Both the position numbers and the translations under genes were made by a program. Of a stretch of 64,000 nt of DNA, positions 8,812 through 17,457 are shown piece after piece. The first letter of the stretch is position 1. Each line of letters begins with the position of its first letter. Source of the DNA: Fen-1058 sp964398185 (lineage in GTDB: Bacteria > Chloroflexota > Anaerolineae > Fen-1058); contig CAYNML010000015.1 in assembly GCA_964398185.1 (NCBI GenBank), positions 22,517-86,516 of the forward strand, written 5' to 3'. Below the pieces are notes generated by a model. That model saw only the letters and a program-made list of their open reading frames with translations, ran no database searches and was not told the origin of the DNA.

Positions 8812-9483
8812 CTATGCAGCCGGTTTGGCAGCCTCGGCGGCTTTGGCCGCAGCGGCCGCCTCGGCGGCGGCTTTCTTGGCGGCAGCGGCAGCAGCCTTCT
8901 CGGCTTCCTTCTTGGCGGCTTCTTCCTTCTCTTGAAGTTCGCGGGCCCAATCGGTGGGATGGATCGCCGCATGGTAGGTATCGGGCTTGGTCAGCCGCGC
9001 CTTGTCAAACACCAGCGTATTGAAGCGCTCGAAGCTCGACAGCTCGTAGTCGTGATCCATCTTGATCGCATCGAACGGACAGAACTCGGCGCACAGGCTG
9101 CAAGACATGCAGATCGTCGCGTCGATGTAGAACTCCGCCGGCTGCGGAATGGGCCGGTTGGTCTTGGGATCATTCGTGCGGACGATCCAGATGCACTGCG
9201 GCGGGCAGACCTTGGCGCAGATGCCGCACGACGTGCACTTGTCTTCGTTCTTTTGCGTGTCGAAGACCAGGAACGGAATGTAGCGGAAGTTCTCCGGCAC
9301 CGGCAGTTTTTCTTCGGGATACTGCACCGTGAAAATGCCCTTGGCCTGGGGGCCTTGCCGCACCGCGATGTACTTGTCGTTGTAGCGTCCGCCTTTGAAG
9401 ACGTACTTCAGGTCTTCGACGTACGACTCCACGAAGTGCTTGAAGGTGACGCCCATGCCTTTGATGAGTCCTGATCCGTACAT
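8812..9483 (-). CDS. nuoI: NADH-quinone oxidoreductase subunit I (NuoI), two 4Fe-4S clusters
   Basis: The protein has 223 aa from ATG 9483; longer upstream frames overlap nuoCD and are not needed. The first cluster site is Cys83-86-89-93 (CTSCGICAKVCP) and the second Cys125-128-131-135 (CMSCSLCAEFCP), the N6a/N6b relay of complex I that passes electrons toward NuoB. The family normally ends near residue 190. Here a tail of about 35 residues is almost only Ala, Lys and Glu (starting EKEEAAKKEAEKAA), probably a charged helix or disordered. The gene lies 10 bases after nuoCD in the same operon. Assignment is secure; the function of the tail is unknown. Confidence 0.95.
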   Translation of the reverse strand: MYGSGLIKGMGVTFKHFVESYVEDLKYVFKGGRYNDKYIAVRQGPQAKGIFTVQYPEEKLPVPENFRYIPFLVFDTQKNEDKCTSCGICAKVCPPQCIWIVRTNDPKTNRPIPQPAEFYIDATICMSCSLCAEFCPFDAIKMDHDYELSSFERFNTLVFDKARLTKPDTYHAAIHPTDWARELQEKEEAAKKEAEKAAAAAAKKAAAEAAAAAKAAEAAKPAA

Positions 9484-9493
9484 GCCTGACTCC

Positions 9494-11308
<1,815 letters not shown>

Positions 11309-11344
11309 CGTCTTTCCTCTCTCAGGACGCGAATCCCACAAATG

Positions 11345-11376
11345 ACACGAATATCAATTCATGCGTGAGATTCGTG
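11345..11376. repeat. CACGAAT-type inverted repeat between nuoB and nuoCD
   Basis: ACACGAAT at 11345-11352 pairs with ATTCGTG at 11370-11376, with a loop containing AATTCATGCGTG. The same arms and the complementary loop occur at 60149-60209. It separates nuoB from nuoCD inside the operon and could affect mRNA processing; that is inference. Confidence 0.6.
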
Positions 11377-11387
11377 CTGTTCGTGTA

Positions 11388-12023
11388 CTAGGCCTCGACA
11401 GGTTCGGCCTGCGGCTTGCTCATCTCGCGGATTTCCAGCGCGCGGCGCGGATCGATCAGATCGGGGCCCAGCACCGGAATCGGGATCGCCTCAATCGCGG
11501 TCTTGCGATACCAGGCCACATCGCGGATGCTCTGGCTCTCGATCTTTTCAAATAACTTCAAGAAGCCGTGCAGCAGCGCTTCAGGCTTGGGCGGGCAGCC
11601 TGGGATGTAGACATCGACCGGCAAAAACTTGTCGATGCCGGACACAACGTTGTAGCCTTCCTTGAACGGCCCACCGCTGGTGGCGCAGGCCCCCATCGCC
11701 AGCACGTACTTCGGTTCCGGCATCTGGTTGTACAGGCGCACGATCGTCGGGACCATCTTCTTCGTCACCGTGCCGGACACGATCATCAGGTCGGCCTGGC
11801 GCGGCGAAGGACGCATCAAGCCCGCGCCGAAACGCTCCAGGTCATAGCGGCCCGCCGCCACGCAGATCATCTCGATGGCGCAGCAGGCCAGGCCGAACAT
11901 CATCGGCCACATGGAACGCTTGCGGCCCCAGTTGTAGAACTTGTCAATGGTGGAGATGAAAACGTTGTTACTGAGTTCCGGCGGAACCATGGGATCGTTG
12001 GGAAAAGGCTCATTTTGACTCAT
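11388..12023 (-). CDS. nuoB: NADH-quinone oxidoreductase subunit B (NuoB)
   Basis: The protein has 211 aa from ATG 12023, with GAGG upstream. The N2 cluster ligands are present: Cys47-Cys48 (GLACCAIEM), Cys112 (GACATSGG) and Cys143 (PGCPPKPEALL). NuoB carries the last Fe-S cluster before quinone. The tail after residue 175 (IPIPVLGPDLIDPRRALEIREM) is longer than in E. coli. The start overlaps the end of iscX by 14 bases, so translation is likely coupled. No nuoA precedes it, and nuoE-G, H and J-N are absent from the window, so the complex must be completed from elsewhere. Confidence 0.95.
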   Translation of the reverse strand: MSQNEPFPNDPMVPPELSNNVFISTIDKFYNWGRKRSMWPMMFGLACCAIEMICVAAGRYDLERFGAGLMRPSPRQADLMIVSGTVTKKMVPTIVRLYNQMPEPKYVLAMGACATSGGPFKEGYNVVSGIDKFLPVDVYIPGCPPKPEALLHGFLKLFEKIESQSIRDVAWYRKTAIEAIPIPVLGPDLIDPRRALEIREMSKPQAEPVEA

Positions 12024-12225
12024 GCGACGCAACCTCCTCGTACCACTCGCGTTGAATATTCTCCAGCAAGTACTGCGCCATGACCGATCGATCATCCGCA
12101 AAGCCGGGCAAATCGACCACCCACTGCTGCAGCGTGACCCAATCGATGTCGAGCGGATCGACGGTCGGGTGGGCGTGCCTCAACGCCAGGGCGATGGCGT
12201 AATCGTCCTCCCAGTACAATTCCAT
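12010..12225 (-). CDS. iscX: IscX-like Fe-S assembly protein
   Basis: The protein has 71 aa from ATG 12225. The sequence fits IscX/YfhJ: LYWEDDYAIALALRHAHP, then VDPLDIDWVTLQQWVVDLPGF, DD, and ENIQREWYEE at the end. IscX is a small acidic adaptor that binds IscS and iron in Fe-S assembly. An upstream start at 12270 would add 15 residues, but it lies in a hairpin and has no ribosome site, and family members begin close to the chosen Met. It is the first gene of the iscX-nuoB-nuoCD-nuoI run, overlapping nuoB, which ties Fe-S supply to complex I production. A promoter at 12426-12454 fits it. Confidence 0.85.
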   Translation of the reverse strand: MELYWEDDYAIALALRHAHPTVDPLDIDWVTLQQWVVDLPGFADDRSVMAQYLLENIQREWYEEVASHESK

Positions 12226-12253
12226 CACGTGTGCCCGCTTCCAGCCAATCCGA

Positions 12254-12284
12254 CGAACGGCGTCCTTCATCAGTCAAAGAACGC
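12254..12284. other. Hairpin in the iscX leader
   Basis: ACGGCGTCCTT at 12254-12264 can pair with the inverted AAGAACGCCGT ending near 12284 (one mismatch, 9-base loop). It lies between the predicted promoter and the iscX start, so it would be in the 5' leader RNA. There is no T-tract; a regulatory role is only possible. Confidence 0.4.
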
Positions 12285-12425
12285 CGTTTCAGTTTGCTGC
12301 AACAAGAATGGGAAAAATCCAGAGGGAAGCGTTACCCGATCGGGTCACCACCGCTTGGCTGCTGTTGGTTCGCACACGCATGCCTGTCGATCCCCGCTTC
12401 GTGTACTGCGTCACGAATTGTGATG

Positions 12426-12454
12426 ATTTTACCGCTTATCGATTAATTTGACAA
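12426..12454 (-). promoter_or_regulatory. Sigma70-type promoter for iscX-nuoBCDI
   Basis: Reading on the minus strand, TTGTCA (12454-12449), a 17-base spacer, and TAAAAT (12431-12426). The -35 box lies inside the palindrome at 12441-12471, so a repressor bound there would block it. Confidence 0.6.
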
Positions 12455-12471
12455 CCGTTTGTTCATTAATC
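12441..12471. promoter_or_regulatory. Candidate operator of the SufR-like repressor (divergent region)
   Basis: GATTAAT (12441-12447) and ATTAATC (12465-12471) form a 31-bp inverted repeat. Within it ATTTGAC is followed after 8 bases by GT, the same half-site arrangement as the perfect palindrome ATTTGAC-N8-GTCAAAT in the erpA promoter at 13345-13366. The element overlaps the -35 box of the minus-strand promoter. Confidence 0.5.
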
Positions 12472-12571
12472 CGATCGGCCAACCGCTCCCGTTGGGCGTT
12501 TTGCCCAAGCTGTTATGGCGCGTAGCCCGTTTCCGTGACATTTGCAATCAAAAAGAGCATTCCGATTGTAA

Positions 12572-12601
12572 TTGACTTCTCAATTAAGTCGGTGCTACAA
12601 T
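12572..12601 (+). promoter_or_regulatory. Sigma70-type promoter for the SufR-like gene
   Basis: TTGACT at 12572-12577, an 18-base spacer and TACAAT at 12596-12601. GACTT and AAGTC flank a 7-base centre just after the -35 box, a small dyad that could serve autoregulation. The interval 12272-12652 otherwise holds no gene; it contains this promoter, the opposing promoter and the operator candidate. Confidence 0.7.
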
Positions 12602-12652
12602 CATATTGTTGAGCATGGCGGGGGAAATTACATGCGGCACACGAGGTAGGCC

Positions 12653-13273
12653 ATGCAAGCAACACGTCAGCGCATTCTGGAAATCCTGAAAGAACGCCAC
12701 ACGGCGACGGTCGAGGAACTTGCCAAAGAACTGGAACTGACGCCGGTAACCATCCGGCATCACCTGGATATCCTCCGCAGTGAGGGGCTGGTCCAGGCCC
12801 CGCAGGTCAAACGGCGTGAAACGCCTGGGCGGCCGCAGCACGTCTACGGCCTGACCGAGGCGGCTGACGCCTACTTCCCCAAGAACTACGCGGGCTTCAC
12901 CGACCTGATGCTGCGTGAAATGCGCGATCAGGTCGAGCCGGAGCGGATGCGCTCGATCCTGGATGGCGTCGCCACGCGCATGGTCAACCAAGCGCCGGCG
13001 CCCGCCCCCAGCGAGACGCTCCCCCAGCGCATGGATCGCATCGTCAAGTTTCTCAACACCCAGGGCTACGACGCCAGTTGGGAGAACACGGAGGGCGGTT
13101 GCCTGCTGCACGCGCGCAACTGCCCCTATCACGATGTCGCCCGCGAAAATGTGGAACCGTGCGTGATGGATGCTTCAATGATCACCCAATTGACCGGCGT
13201 CCCGCCGCAGCGAGTGCAGTGGGCTTTCAGCGGCGCCAGTATGTGCACCTATTTCATCCGCAACGGGCGATAA
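12653..13273 (+). CDS. SufR-type Fe-S transcriptional repressor
   Basis: The protein has 206 aa. Residues 1-70 are a winged-helix DeoR/ArsR-like DNA-binding domain (VTIRHHLDILRSEGLV). The C-terminal part has four cysteines: Cys150, Cys157 (NCPYHDVA), Cys170 (EPC) and Cys198 (SMCTYF). This CPY...VA pattern is the Fe-S sensor region of the SufR family, which represses suf genes when holding a 4Fe-4S cluster. It is followed by erpA and is divergent from iscX and nuo genes, matching an Fe-S homeostasis regulator. The start has GAGGTAGG just upstream. Target sites are suggested at 12441-12471 and 13345-13366. The family assignment is good; the actual regulon is inferred from position and palindromes. 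Confidence 0.82.
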   Translation: MQATRQRILEILKERHTATVEELAKELELTPVTIRHHLDILRSEGLVQAPQVKRRETPGRPQHVYGLTEAADAYFPKNYAGFTDLMLREMRDQVEPERMRSILDGVATRMVNQAPAPAPSETLPQRMDRIVKFLNTQGYDASWENTEGGCLLHARNCPYHDVARENVEPCVMDASMITQLTGVPPQRVQWAFSGASMCTYFIRNGR

Positions 13274-13305
13274 ACCACCCGGCGGTTTTCTGCCAACCCG
13301 ATCGG

Positions 13306-13336
13306 CCAGCGCATTCCCACGCGCTGGTCGATTTTT
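13306..13336 (+). terminator. Terminator after the SufR-like gene
   Basis: CCAGCGC (13306-13312), an 8-base loop, GCGCTGG (13321-13327), then TCGATTTTT. Stem and T-tract fit a Rho-independent terminator. Confidence 0.65.
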
Positions 13337-13344
13337 CTTGCCGA

Positions 13345-13366
13345 ATTTGACCGACACTCGTCAAAT
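13345..13366. promoter_or_regulatory. Perfect palindrome upstream of the erpA promoter
   Basis: ATTTGAC (13345-13351), 8 bases, GTCAAAT (13360-13366). It ends 3 bases before the -35 box of the erpA promoter, a typical operator position. A related half-site lies in the iscX/SufR intergenic region, so a common regulator, probably the SufR-like protein, is inferred. Confidence 0.6.
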
Positions 13367-13369
13367 AAA

Positions 13370-13398
13370 TTGACGGCGCTTCCGTTCAGTGCTACAAT
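13370..13398 (+). promoter_or_regulatory. Sigma70-type promoter for erpA
   Basis: TTGACG at 13370-13375, 17 bases, TACAAT at 13393-13398. The ribosome site GGGAGGT (13416-13422) and ATG 13430 follow. Confidence 0.75.
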
Positions 13399-13429
13399 TT
13401 CTGTACATTCTGACTGGGAGGTAATATTC

Positions 13430-13849
13430 ATGACGACGACTCCACTCGAAACCATTGAGATCACTGAAGTGGCGCAAGCCATCACCTTGACTCCGACCGC
13501 GGCCAGCAAGCTGAACCAGATTCTACACGAGAAAAACCTGACCGATCACGGTCTGCGTGTGTTTGTCGCGGGCGGCGGTTGCTCGGGCCTGCAGTACGGC
13601 ATGGCCTTCGAGAGCGCCTCGCGCGACATGGATACCATCATCGACCAGCACGGCCTGAAGGTCTACGTCGATCCGGTGAGCCTGGAATACCTGTACGGCG
13701 CGTCAATCGACTACGTCGACGGCTTGATGGGCGCGGGCTTCCGCATCGACAATCCCAATGCGGTGGCCGCCTGCGGCTGCGGTTCGTCGTTCCGCACCAA
13801 GGACAGCGGTGAAGCGCCGGCCGGCGGCGGCTGCGGCTGCGGCAACTAA
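13430..13849 (+). CDS. erpA: ErpA/IscA-type (HesB) Fe-S carrier with an extra Cys tail
   Basis: The protein has 139 aa from ATG 13430, 8 bases after GGGAGGT. The A-type carrier cysteines are Cys51 (GGGCSGLQYG), Cys115 and Cys117 (CGCGSSF). These bind and pass Fe-S clusters to target enzymes. The family usually ends a few residues after CGCGSSF, but here 18 residues follow and end with GGGCGCGN, giving a second CGC pair (135 and 137). Upstream is a promoter with a palindromic operator candidate; downstream is a 12-bp hairpin. A-type carriers are hard to split by sequence, so erpA versus iscA or sufA is a best guess. Confidence 0.85.
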   Translation: MTTTPLETIEITEVAQAITLTPTAASKLNQILHEKNLTDHGLRVFVAGGGCSGLQYGMAFESASRDMDTIIDQHGLKVYVDPVSLEYLYGASIDYVDGLMGAGFRIDNPNAVAACGCGSSFRTKDSGEAPAGGGCGCGN

Positions 13850-13890
13850 GCTCATCGATCGCGCGCGGCGCGATCCCCACTCGTCCCACC

Positions 13891-13919
13891 CAGTGCGAAG
13901 GCTCACCGCCTTCGCACTG
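13891..13919 (+). terminator. Hairpin terminator after erpA
   Basis: CAGTGCGAAGGC (13891-13902), 5-base loop, GCCTTCGCACTG (13908-13919); a perfect 12-bp stem followed by CTGTTATAAT rather than a clean T-tract. It probably stops erpA transcription and directly abuts the next -10 box. Confidence 0.6.
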
Positions 13920-13923
13920 CTGT

Positions 13924-13929
13924 TATAAT
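13924..13929 (+). promoter_or_regulatory. -10 box giving a probable leaderless transcript
   Basis: TATAAT at 13924-13929 ends 6 bases before the ATG at 13936, so transcription should begin at or beside the start codon. The -35 position falls in the preceding hairpin and no good hexamer is visible. No ribosome site precedes the ATG. Confidence 0.5.
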
Positions 13930-13935
13930 TGCCGC

Positions 13936-14310
13936 ATGACCAAATACTTTACGGCGGAAGAGGCCAACCGCGCACTGCCGCAAGTCCGATCGCTCGTTGC
14001 GCAAGTGATGCAGGCGCGCGAAGTCATCATTACCGCACAGCCGGAGTTGTGGCCGGTGCTCGAAAAAGCGATCGGCAACGGCGGCAGCAAAAAGGCCGGC
14101 GAGCTGCTGGCTGAGTTTCAACGCGTGGAGCAAGGCGTCAAGCGCCTGCAAGACATCGGCTGTGTGTTGAAGGACATGTCGATTGGGCTGGTGGATTTTC
14201 CGGCCCTGCGCGACGGACGCGAAGTGCTGCTGTGCTGGAAATTCGACGAGCCGGAAGTCATGTTCTGGCACGATCTGCAGAGCGGCTATCAAGGTAGAAA
14301 GAGACTGTAA
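13936..14310 (+). CDS. DUF2203 family protein
   Basis: The protein has 124 aa and begins MTKYFTAEEANRALP, the typical DUF2203 opening; later come FQRVEQGVKRLQDIGCVLKD and GLVDFPA...VLLCWK, which are the conserved core. The function of this family is unknown. The upstream -10 box is so close that the mRNA is probably leaderless. The stop is directly followed by the GTG of the radical SAM gene, so both form one operon. Confidence 0.85.
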   Translation: MTKYFTAEEANRALPQVRSLVAQVMQAREVIITAQPELWPVLEKAIGNGGSKKAGELLAEFQRVEQGVKRLQDIGCVLKDMSIGLVDFPALRDGREVLLCWKFDEPEVMFWHDLQSGYQGRKRL

Positions 14311-15726
14311 GTGTTCAACAAGCTATTTGGCAAGAGCACACCACCCACCCACACCCCCACCAGCAAAATTGTCTGGCTCGATCTGGGCGACCTGGGCGAC
14401 CTGGTTAATCCCGCCGGACCGCACGAACAATGGCAGGATCACGGCCTGGGCCTGCTGCGCACCATCCTGCATCAAAACGGCGTCATGACCGATCTACGCT
14501 CGACGCGCGCCTGCACGTCTTGGGAAGAACTGGCAGCGCAGCTCACGGGCTACGAGATTCTGATCATGAACGTGCGCAGCTACACCTTCCCGGTTGCGTA
14601 TCGCTCCGCGCAGATTTTCAAGAAGGTCAATCCGCAGGGCCTGGTGTTGACCGGCGGCATGCACGCCACGGTGGCGCTCGACGAGATGGAAGCCATCCCC
14701 GAATTCGATCGCATCTGCCAGGGGCCCGGTGAAAATGTGATTGTCGATCTGGTGAAGGATCCCCTATCGTTCCCGCGCGTGATCCTGGGAGTCGGTTCCA
14801 AGTCGATGGCCGAGTGGCCGATGATCGATCGCACGTTGTGGCCCAAGCCCGCCAGTAAAAAACTGGCCAAGAAATTCAACTGGCCGCTGGAACCCGAATG
14901 CGGCTGGGGGCCGGGGCCGGTGGTCACGCTCTTGACCAGCCGGGTGTGCCCGTGGCAATGCGTGTTCTGCAACGAAAACTCGTACATCCCCAACATGGGC
15001 CGCCGTCCCGTCGAGATGGTGATCGATGAGCTCAACTATCTCGACAAGCAGTACGGCGTTGGCTCGCTGGTGATTCACGATTCGATGTTCTTCCAGAATC
15101 CCAGCTGGCTGGAAGAGTGGCTGGAAAAATATCCGCGCAAAGCGAACCATGTCTGGCCATACTGGGCCGCCGCCCGCGCCGACACCGTGCGCCAGTGGCC
15201 GGAACTGTTCGAGGCGCTGATCAAAGAGACCAACTGGGATACGGTCTCGATCGGGTTCGAGTCGGGGAGCGATCGGGTACTGAAGATTCTCAACAAGGAA
15301 TGCACCGAGGACGACAACTACTTCACGATCGATCTACTCACCCGCATCGGCGATGAGCTGGAGCGGCAGGGCCGCAAGCCGCCGGTGTTCTGGTCCAACA
15401 TCATGCTGGGCATCCCGGGCGAGACGCGCGAGGATGCCTTCAAGACCATGCGTATGGTCAAATACACCAAGCGCATCCTGCCGTCGATTTCGTTTTATGC
15501 GCCCTACCCCGGCTCGGCGCTGGGCCATCAGCTCATCGCCGAAGGCAAGAGCCTGATGAGCAAGGAAAACTATCACCGCTTCCCGGACGACGAAAAGGTG
15601 AAGGGCATCGACTACGCGTTCTACCGCGAACTGCTGGCCGGCCGCTATGACGACGAGGTGAATAAGGGCCTGGCGCAAATTCGGCAGGAACGCAAAGATT
15701 ACCTGGCCGCGCTGACGAAGGCTTGA
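14311..15726 (+). CDS. B12-binding-type radical SAM enzyme
   Basis: The protein has 471 aa from GTG 14311, directly after the DUF2203 stop, with AAGG and AAAGAG upstream. Residues about 20-150 resemble a cobalamin-binding-like Rossmann domain (GLGLLRTILHQNGV, VLTGGMHATV). The radical SAM cluster is CPWQCVFCNE near residue 212 (CxxxCxxC), followed by the Elp3-like barrel (VSIGFESGSDRVLKILNK, LGIPGETREDA). Such enzymes do methylations and other radical chemistry; the substrate cannot be told from sequence. A short palindrome follows the stop. Confidence 0.87.
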   Translation: MFNKLFGKSTPPTHTPTSKIVWLDLGDLGDLVNPAGPHEQWQDHGLGLLRTILHQNGVMTDLRSTRACTSWEELAAQLTGYEILIMNVRSYTFPVAYRSAQIFKKVNPQGLVLTGGMHATVALDEMEAIPEFDRICQGPGENVIVDLVKDPLSFPRVILGVGSKSMAEWPMIDRTLWPKPASKKLAKKFNWPLEPECGWGPGPVVTLLTSRVCPWQCVFCNENSYIPNMGRRPVEMVIDELNYLDKQYGVGSLVIHDSMFFQNPSWLEEWLEKYPRKANHVWPYWAAARADTVRQWPELFEALIKETNWDTVSIGFESGSDRVLKILNKECTEDDNYFTIDLLTRIGDELERQGRKPPVFWSNIMLGIPGETREDAFKTMRMVKYTKRILPSISFYAPYPGSALGHQLIAEGKSLMSKENYHRFPDDEKVKGIDYAFYRELLAGRYDDEVNKGLAQIRQERKDYLAALTKA

Positions 15727-15732
15727 CCGCAA

Positions 15733-15765
15733 AGACCGGGCAGGTTTTTGAAACCTGCCCGGTCT
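15733..15765. repeat. AGACC-type palindrome (compact copy)
   Basis: AGACCGGGCAGGTTT (15733-15747), loop TTG, AAACCTGCCCGGTCT (15751-15765); a perfect 15-bp stem. It lies right after the radical SAM stop and before the next gene. It may terminate transcription, though no T-tract follows. Related copies are at 6801-6899 and 52990-53055. Confidence 0.8.
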
Positions 15766-15777
15766 CACGAGGAAATC

Positions 15778-15984
15778 ATGAGCAGCTTCAGCAATCCCCA
15801 TTACATGTACCTGTTTGAGATGACGAACGGCAAAAAGAAACTGGCTTACGGCCAGTCGCCGGAAGATGCGCTGGCGATTCTGGCTTCGCGCCTCAGCGCC
15901 GACGAGATGGCGCACATCATCCGCGACCAGTACATCAAGATCAAGCAGCGCGAATTGCAGCAGTACGTCCCGGAACTGGGCTAA
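15778..15984 (+). CDS. Small conserved-looking protein, function unknown
   Basis: The protein has 68 aa from ATG 15778, preceded by GAGGAAA; an upstream start falls in the palindrome loop and is rejected. The sequence (MSSFSNPHYMYLFEMTNGKK, then SPEDALAILASRLSADEM) is soluble and suggests a short beta strand pair followed by helices. No family is recognised. It sits 9 bases before another small gene, likely co-transcribed. Confidence 0.65.
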   Translation: MSSFSNPHYMYLFEMTNGKKKLAYGQSPEDALAILASRLSADEMAHIIRDQYIKIKQRELQQYVPELG

Positions 15985-15993
15985 ACCCGATCG

Positions 15994-16242
15994 ATGCTGC
16001 TGACCCCCGCGCAGGTCGAACTGCTGCAAGCCATCGCCAACGGGTTGATCCTCAAATCGCACCGCGATCTGGAGGGGCGCAAGGAATATCGCCTGCACTC
16101 GCCGGACGGGCATGTCTCAAGCGCCGCGTGGGATGATGTCGAAGCGCTCCAATCCGCCGGCCTGATCGACAGCAACAAGAAATTCCCCGCGGCCACCTAC
16201 TGGCTCACCGATAGCGGACGGGCACAGCTCGGCCTAACCTGA
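15994..16242 (+). CDS. Small winged-helix-like protein
   Basis: The protein has 82 aa. It starts with LTPAQVELLQAIANGL and ends with AGLI...YWLTDSGRAQLGLT, the helix and wing pattern of small winged-helix domains. No recognition helix can be assigned with confidence. The Met is 9 bases after the preceding stop, without a strong ribosome site. Function unknown. Confidence 0.6.
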   Translation: MLLTPAQVELLQAIANGLILKSHRDLEGRKEYRLHSPDGHVSSAAWDDVEALQSAGLIDSNKKFPAATYWLTDSGRAQLGLT

Positions 16243-16244
16243 CC

Positions 16245-16279
16245 CCCATCCGGCGCGCGGCAAAAGGATGGGTTCTTGT
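16245..16279 (+). terminator. Possible terminator
   Basis: CCCATCC (16245-16251) and GGATGGG (16266-16272) form a 7-bp stem with a 14-base loop, followed by TTCTTGT. The stem is short, so this is moderate evidence. Confidence 0.45.
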
Positions 16280-16412
16280 CGCCTGCAGGTCAGGATTTGA
16301 ATGACGCTCCGCCGTAGTATAATGACGTCAACTGGCGGGCCGCCACACAACAATCGGGTGTGGCACGACCGCATGAATCTATCATCCAGCAACACAAAAA
16401 GGAGAAACCATC

Positions 16413-17291
16413 ATGAAAACCCGCTTAACGCTCGCTGTAGTGTTGTTGCTCGCCCTGTTCGTGACGGCTTGCCAGCCGCAGGGCGCGCCTGTGCCCGCCG
16501 ACCCCATGGAAGCCGTGAAGAGCATCGCCGACAAACAGGCCGAAGTCAAGTCGCAGCACATGAAGATGGACATGACGCTCAACCTCAAGCTCGACGGCCT
16601 GACGGGCGAGCAGGCGCAGATGGCAGCCATGTTCAAGAACTTCAAGGCCAACCTCGCCCTGGAAGGTGACATGGATACCGCCAAGCAGGACTTCAATCTG
16701 TCGGGCAGCCTCGATCTGGGCGCGCTGACGGCGCTGGTGACCCAGGGCGAAGACAAGCTGTTGTTCGACGTGATTAAGGCCGGCGATACGATGTATACCA
16801 AGGTCAACATCGGCGATCAGGCGAATGAGTGGCAAGAGCAGACCGGCGTCCAGGTCCTTGGCACGGATGCGGGCTCCAACGACAACCCGCTCAATCCAGA
16901 CATGGTCATGAGCCTGCTGAAGCAGTCAAGCAAGGCCGAGAAACTGGCCGACGAGCAGATCGATGGCGTGGACACTTATCACTATAAGGTCACGCTGAAC
17001 CCGGAAACGCTGATCGACTCGATCGCCGGGCTGGCGGCCGCCGCCGGCGCCGGCGCAAACGTGGACACGGCGCAGCTCGCCGAAGCCAAGAAGTTCTTGA
17101 AGGATTCCACGCTGGAAGTGGAGCTGTGGGCCGGGAAGCAGGATTTGCTCATCCGCCAGACGCGCGTACACTTCAACCTGAATCTGAAGGATCTGCCCGA
17201 TATGCCTGGGGCGACGGCCTTGATTGACTTCGTGTTCACCAACACGGCCAGCAAGCTAAACCAGCCGGTGACCATCACCGCGCCGAAGTAG
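16413..17291 (+). CDS. LppX/LolA-like lipoprotein
   Basis: The protein has 292 aa. A lipoprotein signal is clear: MKTR, a hydrophobic stretch, and lipobox VTAC with Cys20. The mature part alternates strands with charged residues (SQHMKMDMTLNLKLDG, GSLDLGALTALV, KLLFDVIKAGDTMYTKV), the pattern of LppX/LprAFG and DUF6612-type half-barrel proteins that bind lipids or serve as periplasmic or surface carriers. ATG is preceded by AAAAAGGAG. A -10 like TATAAT lies at 16318-16323. A strong terminator follows. The fold call is by pattern, the ligand is unknown. Confidence 0.7.
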   Translation: MKTRLTLAVVLLLALFVTACQPQGAPVPADPMEAVKSIADKQAEVKSQHMKMDMTLNLKLDGLTGEQAQMAAMFKNFKANLALEGDMDTAKQDFNLSGSLDLGALTALVTQGEDKLLFDVIKAGDTMYTKVNIGDQANEWQEQTGVQVLGTDAGSNDNPLNPDMVMSLLKQSSKAEKLADEQIDGVDTYHYKVTLNPETLIDSIAGLAAAAGAGANVDTAQLAEAKKFLKDSTLEVELWAGKQDLLIRQTRVHFNLNLKDLPDMPGATALIDFVFTNTASKLNQPVTITAPK

Positions 17292-17325
17292 GCCGCGGTC
17301 GCACCACCAACCGATCGGCTGCACG

Positions 17326-17366
17326 ACCTCCCGCCGGATTTTGCTCCGGCGGGAGGTTACTTTTTG
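17326..17366 (+). terminator. Rho-independent terminator after the lipoprotein gene
   Basis: ACCTCCCGCCGGA (17326-17338), 6-base loop, TCCGGCGGGAGGT (17345-17357), then TACTTTTT. Perfect 13-bp stem with T-tract. Confidence 0.9.
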
Positions 17367-17392
17367 CCGTCAGAATCGGGTTGGCTGTCACG

Positions 17393-17421
17393 TTGACAAG
17401 AGTGTACCGCTTGAATACAAT
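17393..17421 (+). promoter_or_regulatory. Consensus promoter for the EF-G paralogue
   Basis: TTGACA (17393-17398), 17 bases, TACAAT (17416-17421). This near-consensus promoter suggests strong expression. CGGGAGG (17446-17452) and ATG 17458 follow. Confidence 0.8.
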
Positions 17422-17457
17422 TGCGGGGCGTTTGATCCCATCCCTCCGGGAGGTTTA

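Noticed and set aside
12225..12270. Longer iscX start at 12270
   Set aside because: The extra residues lie in a hairpin, have no ribosome site and exceed the family length.
12271..12652. tRNA, small RNA or riboswitch in the larger intergenic gaps (12271-12652, 43344-43682, 61996-62304)
   Set aside because: I saw no cloverleaf, no CCA-type end and no known riboswitch core; promoters, repeats and hairpins explain what is visible.
17341..17457. Longer EF-G start at 17341
   Set aside because: It would begin inside the terminator of the previous gene and cross the promoter; ATG 17458 has GGGAGG in place.
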